Shown: piece by piece, positions 39,061 to 45,324 of the stretch
Position numbering within the stretch: the first letter of the stretch is position 1
How the letters are laid out: the number at the start of each line of letters is the position of its first letter
Origin: JAEUIZ01 sp046155605
Lineage (GTDB): Bacteria; Planctomycetota; Phycisphaerae; Phycisphaerales; UBA1924
Direction of reading: 5' to 3'
DNA length: 45,324 bases
NCBI GenBank assembly: GCA_046155605.1
Contig: JBJXFQ010000139.1
Location: 1-45,324 of the forward strand
The notes under the pieces: generated by a model
Databases searched by the model: none
The model's input: only the letters and a program-made list of their open reading frames with translations
What the model was told of the DNA's origin: nothing
Program-made: the position numbers and the translations under genes

Positions 39061-40032
39061 CTACCCCACCGTCGCCTTTGCCAGCCCCGCCTCGCCGATG
39101 ACCTCTTCCGCGTACTTGTTCATCGCGTCGCGGAGTTGCTCGAAACTATCCAGCACATAGTAAATCGGCTGGAAGTGGTCGATCTCAAAGTCCGTCTCGC
39201 AGACGCGCTCCATCTCGAAGGGCCGGTAGATCGGCACGGGGCGCGGCGTGCAGTCCGCCACACTCTCCCCCCGCTTCTCCCACTCGCCCGTGAGCGAGTA
39301 CGCGCTCTCGGCGTGGCTGCTCACCAGCCCGCTGCCGTAGACCTTGACCTTGCCATCTTCCTTGATCAGCCCGAACTCGACCGTGAACCAAAAGAGGCGC
39401 GCCAGCCGCGTGACGTGGACATCATCGTCGCACAGGAGCGCCGCCCGGCCATAGGTCTGCAGAAAGTCCGCGAAGACTCGCAGCGTGTGCAGCGGCACAT
39501 GCCCGAAGACGTCGTGGAAAATATCCGGCTCGGGCAGATAGTCCATCACCTCGCGCGGGCGGATCAGCACCGTCGTCGGAAACTCCCGCTGCGCCAGGCA
39601 CGCGAAAAACGCCTTGGCCGGCAGATATCCCGGCACGCCGTAACTCGCCCAACTACTCTGAGCCTGCAAGAACTTGTTGATCCCATCGAGCCGCGTGCCC
39701 TTCTTGACCTTCACGCCGCCGGCGATGGTGATGTCGCGATCGAGCACGAGGTCGTCGAGCAGCGGCAGCCGGTCGCGCGTGAGGCGCAGGATCTTCATGC
39801 CCTCGATGAACTGCCTTGACACCTGCTGCTCGAGCACCGTCCACCGACGATCGAAGAGGTCACGCCACACATCGTGGTTCTCGGGCGTGTAGAGGTGGTA
39901 GTGCTGCGTGATGTAAAAGCGATCGGCGTCGATCTCGTCCGCGTGCTGTACTGGCGCCCGGTCTGCCGCCGCCTGGGCGATGCGGGCCTCGTCGCCTGCG
40001 ACGATGTTGTTGTACTTGATGTCTGCGCGCAT
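39061..40032 (-). CDS. phhA: Phenylalanine 4-monooxygenase (aromatic amino acid hydroxylase)
   Basis: Tetrahydropterin- and Fe2+-dependent hydroxylase converting Phe to Tyr, cytoplasmic, 323 residues. The non-heme iron facial triad is visible: His173 and His178 in PDIFHDVFGHVPL and Glu219 in LFWFTVEFGLI. Other family blocks are WRDLFDRRW, SYGVPGYLPAKAFFACLAQREFPTTVLIRP (pterin/substrate site), KVYGSGLVSSHAES and FEIDHFQPIYYVLDSFEQL. It lacks the regulatory ACT domain of animal enzymes. The start is moved to the ATG at 40032, which has GGAG 9 nt upstream; an in-frame ATG at 40062 overlaps a good -10 box (TAGAAT, 40066-40061) and so is probably untranscribed. No pterin-recycling gene is adjacent. 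Divergent from the GT41 operon. Confidence 0.95.
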   Translation of the reverse strand: MRADIKYNNIVAGDEARIAQAAADRAPVQHADEIDADRFYITQHYHLYTPENHDVWRDLFDRRWTVLEQQVSRQFIEGMKILRLTRDRLPLLDDLVLDRDITIAGGVKVKKGTRLDGINKFLQAQSSWASYGVPGYLPAKAFFACLAQREFPTTVLIRPREVMDYLPEPDIFHDVFGHVPLHTLRVFADFLQTYGRAALLCDDDVHVTRLARLFWFTVEFGLIKEDGKVKVYGSGLVSSHAESAYSLTGEWEKRGESVADCTPRPVPIYRPFEMERVCETDFEIDHFQPIYYVLDSFEQLRDAMNKYAEEVIGEAGLAKATVG

Positions 40033-40060
40033 ACTGAGTCGCTCCACATGGGCCGATGCC

Positions 40061-40066
40061 ATTCTA
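40061..40066 (-). promoter_or_regulatory. -10-like TAGAAT for phhA
   Basis: On the minus strand TAGAAT lies 28 nt before the ATG at 40032, leaving a short leader with a GGAG site. It is in the shared divergent gap with the GT41 operon. Confidence 0.45.
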
Positions 40067-40125
40067 TCGGGCGAAATCGACCGTGGATCGCTCGTGCGGG
40101 GTCGTCTCGCGTCGCGCGACGGCTC

Positions 40126-40131
40126 TAGCCT
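40126..40131 (+). promoter_or_regulatory. -10-like TAGCCT for the GT41 operon
   Basis: TAGCCT ends 9 nt before the ATG at 40141, with no Shine-Dalgarno between. It would drive the three coupled genes to 44395. Confidence 0.4.
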
Positions 40132-40140
40132 TCACCCGCT

Positions 40141-41904
40141 ATGCCAACGCCCGATCAACTGGTTCGCGAAGCCCTGGCCGCGCGTGCCGCGGGCAAACTC
40201 GATCAAGCGATGGCCTTGCTCGCCGCTGCGATCAAGGAGGAACCGGGACACGCCGACGCGCGGCAATGGGCGGGGATGCTCGCGGCGCACGCGGGGCGAT
40301 ACATCGAGGCCGTCGAGCACCTGCGCGTCGCCGCCGAGGCTCGCCCCAACGACCCCGGCCTGCAGGCGAATCTGGGCATGATGTGCTCGGCCTCCGGCGA
40401 TCTGCCGGGCTCCGAGTCCGCCCTTCGCCGCGCGGTTGCGATCAAGCCGGATTTCGCCGACGCGCTGGCGTGCCTGGGCGTGCTCCTGTCGAATCAGCAG
40501 CGGATGACGGAGGCGGAGCCGGCGCTGCGGCGCGCTGCGGACCTCGCGCCAGCGAGCGCGACGGTGGTCTATCCGCTGGTGCGGTTGCTCGCGGAGACCG
40601 GGCGCGCCGACGAGGCCGTCGCCGCGATCCGCCGGGCCCAACAACACGCCCCGAACGACCTTCTCCTGCAAGACAAACTCTGCATGTTGCTCAACTATTT
40701 GCCCGGCGTTGATCCCGTCGAGCACCTGCGCGAGCATCAACGCTACGGGCAACTGGCCCCGCGCCCCGCATTCCGGTTCGACGACAGGAACCGCGACCCC
40801 AATCGACGTATCCGCGTCGGCTACCTCTCCGCCGACCTCCGCGAGCACTCCGTCGCGTATTACCTCGAGCCGCTGCTCGCCCACCACGATCGCGCCGCGG
40901 TCGAGGTCTATTGCTATCACGTCGGCGTCGCGGACCAGACCGGCACGCCGCGCCTGGCAGCCCTCGCGGACCACTTCCGCCAACTCTTTCCCGCGACCGA
41001 TGGCCAGGTGATCGACGCGATCCGCGCCGACGCGATCGACATCCTCGTCGAACTGGGCGGGCACACGTCGAGCAGCCGCCTGGCGATCGCCGCCGCCGGC
41101 CCCGCGCCGATCGGCGTCTCGTACATCGGCTATCCGAACACCACGGGCGTGCCCGCGATCCAGTACCGACTTGTGGACGCGCTCACCGACCCTCCCGGCG
41201 CGGAGCGGCTCGCGACGGAGCATCTCGTTCGGCTGCCGGGCTGCTTCCTCTGCTATCGCCCCCCGCCGACGGCCCCTGATCCTGCGGTGCCGCCAGCCGA
41301 CAGCGCGGGCGTCGTCACGTTTGCGAGTTTCAACAACCTCGCCAAACTTTCGGGCGTCACGATCGACCTGTGGGCCCGCGTGCTCGCCGCGGTCCCCGGC
41401 TCCCGGCTGATGCTTAAGGGCAAGGGCCTTGCCGATTCGCTCGTCTCCGGGCGGATCCTCGCGCGGCTGGCCTCGGGCGGCATCTCCGCGGATCGCGTGC
41501 AACTCGCCGGTCACACGCAATCGACGCGCGATCATCTCCTCGCGTATTCGCAGGCCGACATCGCGCTCGACCCGTTCCCCTATCACGGAACCACGACGAC
41601 CTGCGAGGCGCTGTGGATGGGCCTGCCGGTCGTTTCGCTCGTGGGAACCATCCACGCCTCGCGCGTTGGGCTCTCGCTGCTCTCGACCATCGGGCTCGGC
41701 CATCTCGCGGTTGCGACGGCCGATGACTATGTCCGCGTCGCCGCATCGCTCGCGGAGGATGCCGCGCTGCGCCGCTTGCTCCGCTCGACGCTGCGTGCGA
41801 CGGTGGTCTCTTCGCGGCTGTGCAATGGTCCGGCGCACGCCCGGGCCGTTGATGTCGCGTATCGAGAGATGTGGGCCGCCTGGTGTCGCGGAGGTGTGCG
41901 ATGA
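40141..41904 (+). CDS. TPR protein with GT41 (O-GlcNAc transferase/SPINDLY-type) domain, first copy
   Basis: Predicted cytoplasmic glycosyltransferase of 587 residues that may modify proteins on Ser/Thr. Residues 1-200 are about five TPRs (AAGKLDQAMALLAAAIKEEPGHADA; LQANLGMMCSASGDLPGSESALRRAVAIKP). The rest is the GT41 catalytic region: RIRVGYLSADLREHSVAYYLEPLLAHHDR, ILVELGGHTSSSRL, VSYIGYPNTTGVPAIQYRLVDALTDPPG, VTFASFNNLAKLS, DIALDPFPYHGTTTTCEALWMGLPVV. His236 and Lys402 match the positions of human OGT His498 and Lys842, so it is probably active. No signal peptide. No Shine-Dalgarno; TAGCCT 9 nt upstream. The TGA overlaps the next ATG (ATGA). Whether the donor is UDP-GlcNAc or GDP-fucose (as in SPINDLY) is not readable. 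Confidence 0.92.
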   Translation: MPTPDQLVREALAARAAGKLDQAMALLAAAIKEEPGHADARQWAGMLAAHAGRYIEAVEHLRVAAEARPNDPGLQANLGMMCSASGDLPGSESALRRAVAIKPDFADALACLGVLLSNQQRMTEAEPALRRAADLAPASATVVYPLVRLLAETGRADEAVAAIRRAQQHAPNDLLLQDKLCMLLNYLPGVDPVEHLREHQRYGQLAPRPAFRFDDRNRDPNRRIRVGYLSADLREHSVAYYLEPLLAHHDRAAVEVYCYHVGVADQTGTPRLAALADHFRQLFPATDGQVIDAIRADAIDILVELGGHTSSSRLAIAAAGPAPIGVSYIGYPNTTGVPAIQYRLVDALTDPPGAERLATEHLVRLPGCFLCYRPPPTAPDPAVPPADSAGVVTFASFNNLAKLSGVTIDLWARVLAAVPGSRLMLKGKGLADSLVSGRILARLASGGISADRVQLAGHTQSTRDHLLAYSQADIALDPFPYHGTTTTCEALWMGLPVVSLVGTIHASRVGLSLLSTIGLGHLAVATADDYVRVAASLAEDAALRRLLRSTLRATVVSSRLCNGPAHARAVDVAYREMWAAWCRGGVR

Positions 41905-43616
41905 CCGGCACTGACACCGATGCCGCGATCGCTCGGCTGCGCCGGCAGGCGCAACGAGCACCCGGCGACGCGAACACGATGCACAATCTCGCCGTACTCC
42001 TGTTTCGCAACGGCCAGGCCGATCAGGCGCTCTATTTCGAGGAGCGAGCGGCTCGCATGAGGCCAGGTGTCGGCGACTTTCACGCGACGCTCGGCACGAT
42101 TCTCGCCATGGCGGGTCGTCGCGCCGAAGCGATCGACGCCATCCGCCACGCCATTGCCGTCGAGCCCCATCGTGCCTCGCACCACCTCGCGTTCGTCCCG
42201 CTTCTCTGGGAACGCGGAGAGCACGAGGCGGTGCTGGCCTCGGCCCAGGCGGCGTTCGATCTCGACCCCGCCGCCGCGCGGGCACCGCTCTCGAGCGTGC
42301 TGCTGAATATCGGCGAAGCGGATCGCGCCATCGGCGTGCTGCGCGCGGGGCTCGCGATCACCCCCGACGATCCCTGGCTGCTCTCGTCGCTAGCGTCAAC
42401 GCTGAACTATGTGGACGGCCCGGCACACGAGATCTCCGATGTGCTTCGCCGCGCCGGCCTGTCGCTGGCCGCGCGAGCCTTGCCGCTGCCTCCCCCGCTC
42501 GGCGCAGGGCCACCTGATCCAAATCGCCGCCTCCGCGTCGGCCTGCTCTCGTCCGATCTCTATGACCATTCGGTCGCTGCTTTCCTCGAGCCGATCCTTG
42601 TTCACCACGACCGCGCCGCGCTCGAGATTCATGCGCTCTCGTCGCGTTCGCTCAGCACCGCCGACGCCGTCACCCAGCGGCTCCGCGCGTCGTGCCGCGC
42701 GTGGCACGACCTGAGCATGGCGGATCACGAGTCCCTGGCGCGCCGCGTTCACGCCCTCAACCTCGACATCATCGTCGATCTCGCGGGCCACACGGCGCCG
42801 ACGCTCCTGCTCGGGCTTGCCTCTCGCCTCGCGCCGTTCCAGTTCACCTATCTGGGCTATCCCAACACGACCGGCATACCCGCCATGGATGCCCGCCTTG
42901 TGGACGCGGTCACGGATCCGCCAGGCTCGGACCATCTTGCCACGGAGCGTCTGATCCGTTTGCCTGGGTGTTTCCTCTGTTACCAGCCGCCTGCGGACGC
43001 CCCCGAGCCCACGCAGCGCCCCGCGGGTCGCGCCCTGCGCTTCGGATCGTTCAACAACTGCTCGAAACTCACGCCCAAGATGCTCGCCGCATGGGCGGCC
43101 ATACTTCTCGCCGTTCCGGGCAGCGTTCTTGTGCTGAAATCGCGCCAGTTTTCGTCGCCGATGGTGCGCCGGACGATCCTTGACCGGCTCTGCACCTCCG
43201 GCCTCGACCGCGCGCGAGTCGAGATCCACGAACCGAGCGATTCAAAGTCCGACCACCTCGCGGCCTATGCCGGCGTCGATATCGCCCTCGACCCATTTCC
43301 CTATCACGGCACGACGACAACCTGCGAGGCGCTGTGGATGGGCGTGCCCGTCGTCACGCTTGCCGGCGACCGCCACGCCTCACGCGTCGGTATGAGCCTG
43401 CTCACGGCCGTCGGGCTGACCGAACTCATCGCCGATTCACCCGCGCGCTATGAGCGGATCGCGACGGAACTCGCACGTTCGCCCGATCGCCTCGCGTTGT
43501 GGCGCGCGGGGCTGCGCGGCAAGGTCGCCGCCTCACCGCTCTGCGACGCGGCGGGCTTCGCGCGCCGGTTCGAATGCGTCCTGCGCGATGCCTGGATCAC
43601 CAAGGTCCGACCATGA
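41901..43616 (+). CDS. TPR protein with GT41 domain, second tandem copy
   Basis: A paralogue of the preceding gene, 571 residues. The N-terminal TPR region (about 1-190) is diverged: NTMHNLAVLLFRNGQADQALYFEERAARMRPG; AMAGRRAEAIDAIRHAIAVEPHR. The catalytic part keeps the family blocks: RLRVGLLSSDLYDHSVAAFLEPILVHHDR, IIVDLAGHTAPTLLLGL, FTYLGYPNTTGIPAMDARLVDAVTDPPG, LRFGSFNNCSKLT, DIALDPFPYHGTTTTCEALWMGVPVV. His223 and Lys389 occupy the expected catalytic positions. The start at 41901 shares ATGA with the upstream stop and has GGAGGT about 9 nt before it. The two copies share the catalytic domain far better than the TPRs, which suggests the same chemistry on different targets (inference). Confidence 0.92.
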   Translation: MTGTDTDAAIARLRRQAQRAPGDANTMHNLAVLLFRNGQADQALYFEERAARMRPGVGDFHATLGTILAMAGRRAEAIDAIRHAIAVEPHRASHHLAFVPLLWERGEHEAVLASAQAAFDLDPAAARAPLSSVLLNIGEADRAIGVLRAGLAITPDDPWLLSSLASTLNYVDGPAHEISDVLRRAGLSLAARALPLPPPLGAGPPDPNRRLRVGLLSSDLYDHSVAAFLEPILVHHDRAALEIHALSSRSLSTADAVTQRLRASCRAWHDLSMADHESLARRVHALNLDIIVDLAGHTAPTLLLGLASRLAPFQFTYLGYPNTTGIPAMDARLVDAVTDPPGSDHLATERLIRLPGCFLCYQPPADAPEPTQRPAGRALRFGSFNNCSKLTPKMLAAWAAILLAVPGSVLVLKSRQFSSPMVRRTILDRLCTSGLDRARVEIHEPSDSKSDHLAAYAGVDIALDPFPYHGTTTTCEALWMGVPVVTLAGDRHASRVGMSLLTAVGLTELIADSPARYERIATELARSPDRLALWRAGLRGKVAASPLCDAAGFARRFECVLRDAWITKVRP

Positions 43617-44395
43617 GACGCTCGACCCGGATCATCCTGTGGATCGCCGCCGCGTGCGGCGTCGGTACCGCGGCGTGGGTCGCCATCTCCTCGCCGCGCG
43701 CGGGCTTGGATCGCTCATTCGAGCGGCGATATCCCGGCGCGGCACGGACCTTTCAGACCCGCCCGGTCATGCCCGCCATCCCCACCGATCGCGATGGGCT
43801 CGAGGCCTATGTCACCGTTGAGCCGCAGGACTACTCAGCCTGGTTTCGCCTGGCGTATCGCCGGCGCTGGCAGGGCGACGTCGAGGGTGCTGAACAGGCG
43901 TTCCGCACGGCTTCGGAGTGCGCAGCGCAAGCCTCCGCCGCCTATCCCGACGCGCCGTACCCATCTTTCGTGCGGGGCTATGTTCGGCAAGAACTCGGTC
44001 AGCGTGCTGAGGCCCGCCGCTTCTTTGCCGAGGCCGCCGCGCTGTATGAGCGTCACCTCGCCAACCCCGACTGGGAGAGCAACCCGACGCCGTGGCTCAA
44101 TCTCGGGTGGTGTCGCCGGCATCTGGGCGACGAGCGCGGAGCGCACGGCGCGTGGACCCGGGCGGTGCTCGCCGCGGAAGCCAGGCTCACGCCCGGTGAT
44201 CCCGTCTCGCTGTTCAACCTGGCGTGCTATCGCGCGCTCGCCGGCCGCCGTGACGGCGCGCTGGATGCGCTTCGACAGTCCATCGCCGCGGGGTGGAACG
44301 ATCGCGAGTTGACGCTCAACGACGACGACCTCGCGTCGCTTCGCGATGATGCCGCTTTCGCCGAAATGGCCCAGCGGATCGTGAAGCAGCCGTAG
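43613..44395 (+). CDS. Membrane-anchored TPR protein, third gene of the GT41 operon
   Basis: A 260-residue protein. A single N-terminal hydrophobic segment (TRIILWIAAACGVGTAAWVAI, residues 5-25) acts as signal anchor or uncleaved signal peptide. The rest, probably periplasmic, holds four or so TPR-like helix pairs: AWFRLAYRRRWQGDVEGAEQAFRTASECA, SFVRGYVRQELGQRAEARRFFAEAAALYE, WLNLGWCRRHLGDERGAHGAWTRAVLAAE, VSLFNLACYRALAGRRDGALDALRQSIAAGW, followed by the LNDDDLASLRDDAAFAEM end seen in TPR arrays. The ATG overlaps the stop of the second GT41 gene (ATGA, 43613-43616), so all three genes are coupled. It could be a scaffold at the membrane. The specific role is unknown. Confidence 0.8.
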   Translation: MRRSTRIILWIAAACGVGTAAWVAISSPRAGLDRSFERRYPGAARTFQTRPVMPAIPTDRDGLEAYVTVEPQDYSAWFRLAYRRRWQGDVEGAEQAFRTASECAAQASAAYPDAPYPSFVRGYVRQELGQRAEARRFFAEAAALYERHLANPDWESNPTPWLNLGWCRRHLGDERGAHGAWTRAVLAAEARLTPGDPVSLFNLACYRALAGRRDGALDALRQSIAAGWNDRELTLNDDDLASLRDDAAFAEMAQRIVKQP

Positions 44396-44449
44396 GGGTG
44401 CGTGATGCGATCGTGCCGCGATCCGGCGCGAACGCGGGCCGATCTTGCT

Positions 44450-45211
44450 TCATTGCGCCTCGATGGCAAACGAGTGCTCGATCGACCACCAGCCGGGCTT
44501 CTGGCTCGCGAGCCATGCCGCCGCCTTAAGCGCGCCCACGACAAACACATCGCGCGAGGTGGCCCGATGTGTGAGTTCGACATACTCGCCCGCGCCCGCG
44601 AACCGCACGGTGTGCTCGCCCACCACGTCGCCACCGCGGATCGCAAGAATCTGATCGTCGCGCAGCGTGGCACCGCCATCGCGGGCCGCTCGCGCGAGGC
44701 GAATCGCCGTGCCCGATGGCGCGTCGCGCTTCGCGGAATGATGCGATTCGACGATGGAGACGTCGAACTTCGCCAGTCGGGATGCGATGCGGCGCACGGC
44801 TTCGGCGAGCGCGGCGACACCGAGCGACGTGTTCGGCGCGTGCATGACGGCGCGCGTTGTGGATTCTTCGCGAAGCGCCGCGATCGTCGCGGCGCTCAAG
44901 CCAGTCGTGCCGACGAGCAACGCCGCATCGACATGGCGCGCGAGTTCGAGCGCGCGCATCGAGCCATCGGGTGAAGAGAAGTCGATGATGACATCGGCCT
45001 CGCCGCGCGAAAAAGCCTTGATTTCATGGGAAATTGAACGATCTTGCCGCGCCGCCTCCGTGGCGTGCAGCTTCGCCGCGCTCGCCTGATCGCGCGCGAG
45101 CATTCCCACGATCGACATGCCGTCGATGGTCGAAGCGAGGGCTTGCAGGCGCGCGCCGACGCGCCCTGCACCGCCGACGAGGAGGATGCGGGTGAGGGGT
45201 CGAGTTGACAT
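44450..45211 (-). CDS. dapB: 4-hydroxy-tetrahydrodipicolinate reductase
   Basis: NAD(P)H-dependent reductase of the lysine/diaminopimelate pathway, cytoplasmic. The 253 residues begin with a Rossmann strand and the dinucleotide loop RILLVGGAGRVGARL (GGAGRVG, 13-19). They continue with ADVIIDFSSPDGSMRALELA and LLVGTTGLS, the conserved HAPNTSLGVAAL, the substrate/catalytic block VESHHSAKRDAPSGTAIRLA (catalytic His pair and Lys), and ILAIRGGDVVGEHTVRFAGAGEYVELTHRATSRDVF. The length is normal (240-275). AAGG lies 8 nt before the ATG at 45211. It is convergent with the GT41 operon. DAP production implies lysine synthesis and possibly a DAP-containing cell wall. Other dap genes are not in the window. 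Confidence 0.95.
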   Translation of the reverse strand: MSTRPLTRILLVGGAGRVGARLQALASTIDGMSIVGMLARDQASAAKLHATEAARQDRSISHEIKAFSRGEADVIIDFSSPDGSMRALELARHVDAALLVGTTGLSAATIAALREESTTRAVMHAPNTSLGVAALAEAVRRIASRLAKFDVSIVESHHSAKRDAPSGTAIRLARAARDGGATLRDDQILAIRGGDVVGEHTVRFAGAGEYVELTHRATSRDVFVVGALKAAAWLASQKPGWWSIEHSFAIEAQ

Positions 45212-45287
45212 GGCGTCGCCTTTATGTTCTGATGCACGCGCCTCGGCATTGCTTGCGCTTCACTCAAGGCAAGCTCGGACGCGGTCC

Positions 45288-45293
45288 GATAGT
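45288..45293 (+). promoter_or_regulatory. Candidate -10-like GATAGT near the right edge
   Basis: GATAGT ends 7 nt before an ATG at 45301, the same geometry as other leaderless-type starts in the window. Support is geometry only. Confidence 0.22.
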
Positions 45294-45300
45294 ACTGCCG

Positions 45301-45324
45301 ATGGTCATTCCGCGGCGCGCCGCA
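45301..45324 (+). CDS. Possible start of a gene running off the right edge
   Basis: An ATG at 45301 opens eight codons (MVIPRRAA) to the edge with no stop. The only support is the -10-like hexamer 7 nt upstream and the divergent position relative to dapB. The rest of the gap 45212-45300 shows no gene. It may well be chance. Confidence 0.2.

Noticed and set aside
40033..40062. Ten extra N-terminal residues of phhA from the ATG at 40062
   Set aside because: That ATG overlaps a strong TAGAAT box and has no ribosome-binding site; the ATG at 40032 has GGAG at suitable spacing.
1..45324. Defence island, prophage, integron or tRNA-associated insertion
   Set aside because: No integrase, transposase, restriction, toxin-antitoxin or phage gene and no tRNA is visible; base composition is fairly even apart from short leaders.

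Overview
The window looks like a chromosome segment of a GC-rich member of the Planctomycetota, most likely class Phycisphaerae. This is inferred from three things: two secreted proteins ending in Cys-bearing 'GC-type' dockerin-like tails (NCDGSTTPPxLNxADF repeats), a secreted vWA protein with a PLPTGVWMG sorting tail, and small palindromic repeats scattered in and between genes. Gene density is high, both strands are used, and no gene-free stretch exceeds 300 bases (the longest is the 236-base rpsA leader). I see no rRNA, tRNA, CRISPR array, insertion sequence or phage gene.

Layout. 1-7.4 kb: start of xylose isomerase (minus, runs off the left edge), a small receiver-like protein, a secreted vWA protein with its terminator, a GT4 glycosyltransferase, ribosomal protein S1 (six S1 domains) and, convergent to it, a zinc-ribbon membrane protein. 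7.5-12.9 kb (plus): ybeY and a CNNM/CorC protein overlapping by 4 nt, cysS, and an LptF-type permease. 13-22.5 kb (minus): a small unknown protein with a GbsR/MarR regulator, a GH57 amylase with a winged-helix protein, an unidentified pair (HExxH metallopeptidase plus a small alpha/beta protein), an LptG-type permease, a PAP2 phosphatase, a GT-C glycosyltransferase and a coiled-coil protein. 22.7-25.1 kb (plus): an RsuA/RluB-type pseudouridine synthase and a YihY/BrkB membrane protein. 25.1-28.8 kb (minus): two dockerin-tailed secreted repeat proteins. 29-34.6 kb: mnmE (plus), then TetR, nadE and a prolyl-oligopeptidase-like lipoprotein (minus). 34.7-39 kb (plus): a P1B-4 metal ATPase, an Rrf2 regulator and lysS. 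39-45 kb: phenylalanine hydroxylase (minus), two tandem TPR/GT41 O-GlcNAc-transferase-like genes translationally coupled to a third TPR gene (plus), and dapB (minus).

The genes are mostly housekeeping (translation and tRNA charging or modification, NAD and lysine synthesis, LPS export) mixed with envelope and surface functions (permeases, lipid phosphatase, glycosyltransferases, dockerin and PEP-CTERM-like proteins). Start sites fall into two modes. Some genes have a clear Shine-Dalgarno sequence. About a dozen have no Shine-Dalgarno but a -10-like hexamer (mostly TAnnnT) 5-9 nt before the start codon, which suggests leaderless transcripts.

The most notable signals are: (i) short palindromic elements inserted in frame in lysS, mnmE and a GT-C glycosyltransferase, and beside lptF where the expected start codon is missing; (ii) the unassigned metallopeptidase / small-protein pair; (iii) the tandem GT41 operon; (iv) two enzyme relatives lacking key catalytic residues, an RluB-like protein with Pro in place of the catalytic Asp and a truncated prolyl oligopeptidase; and (v) the widespread leaderless-type promoter geometry.
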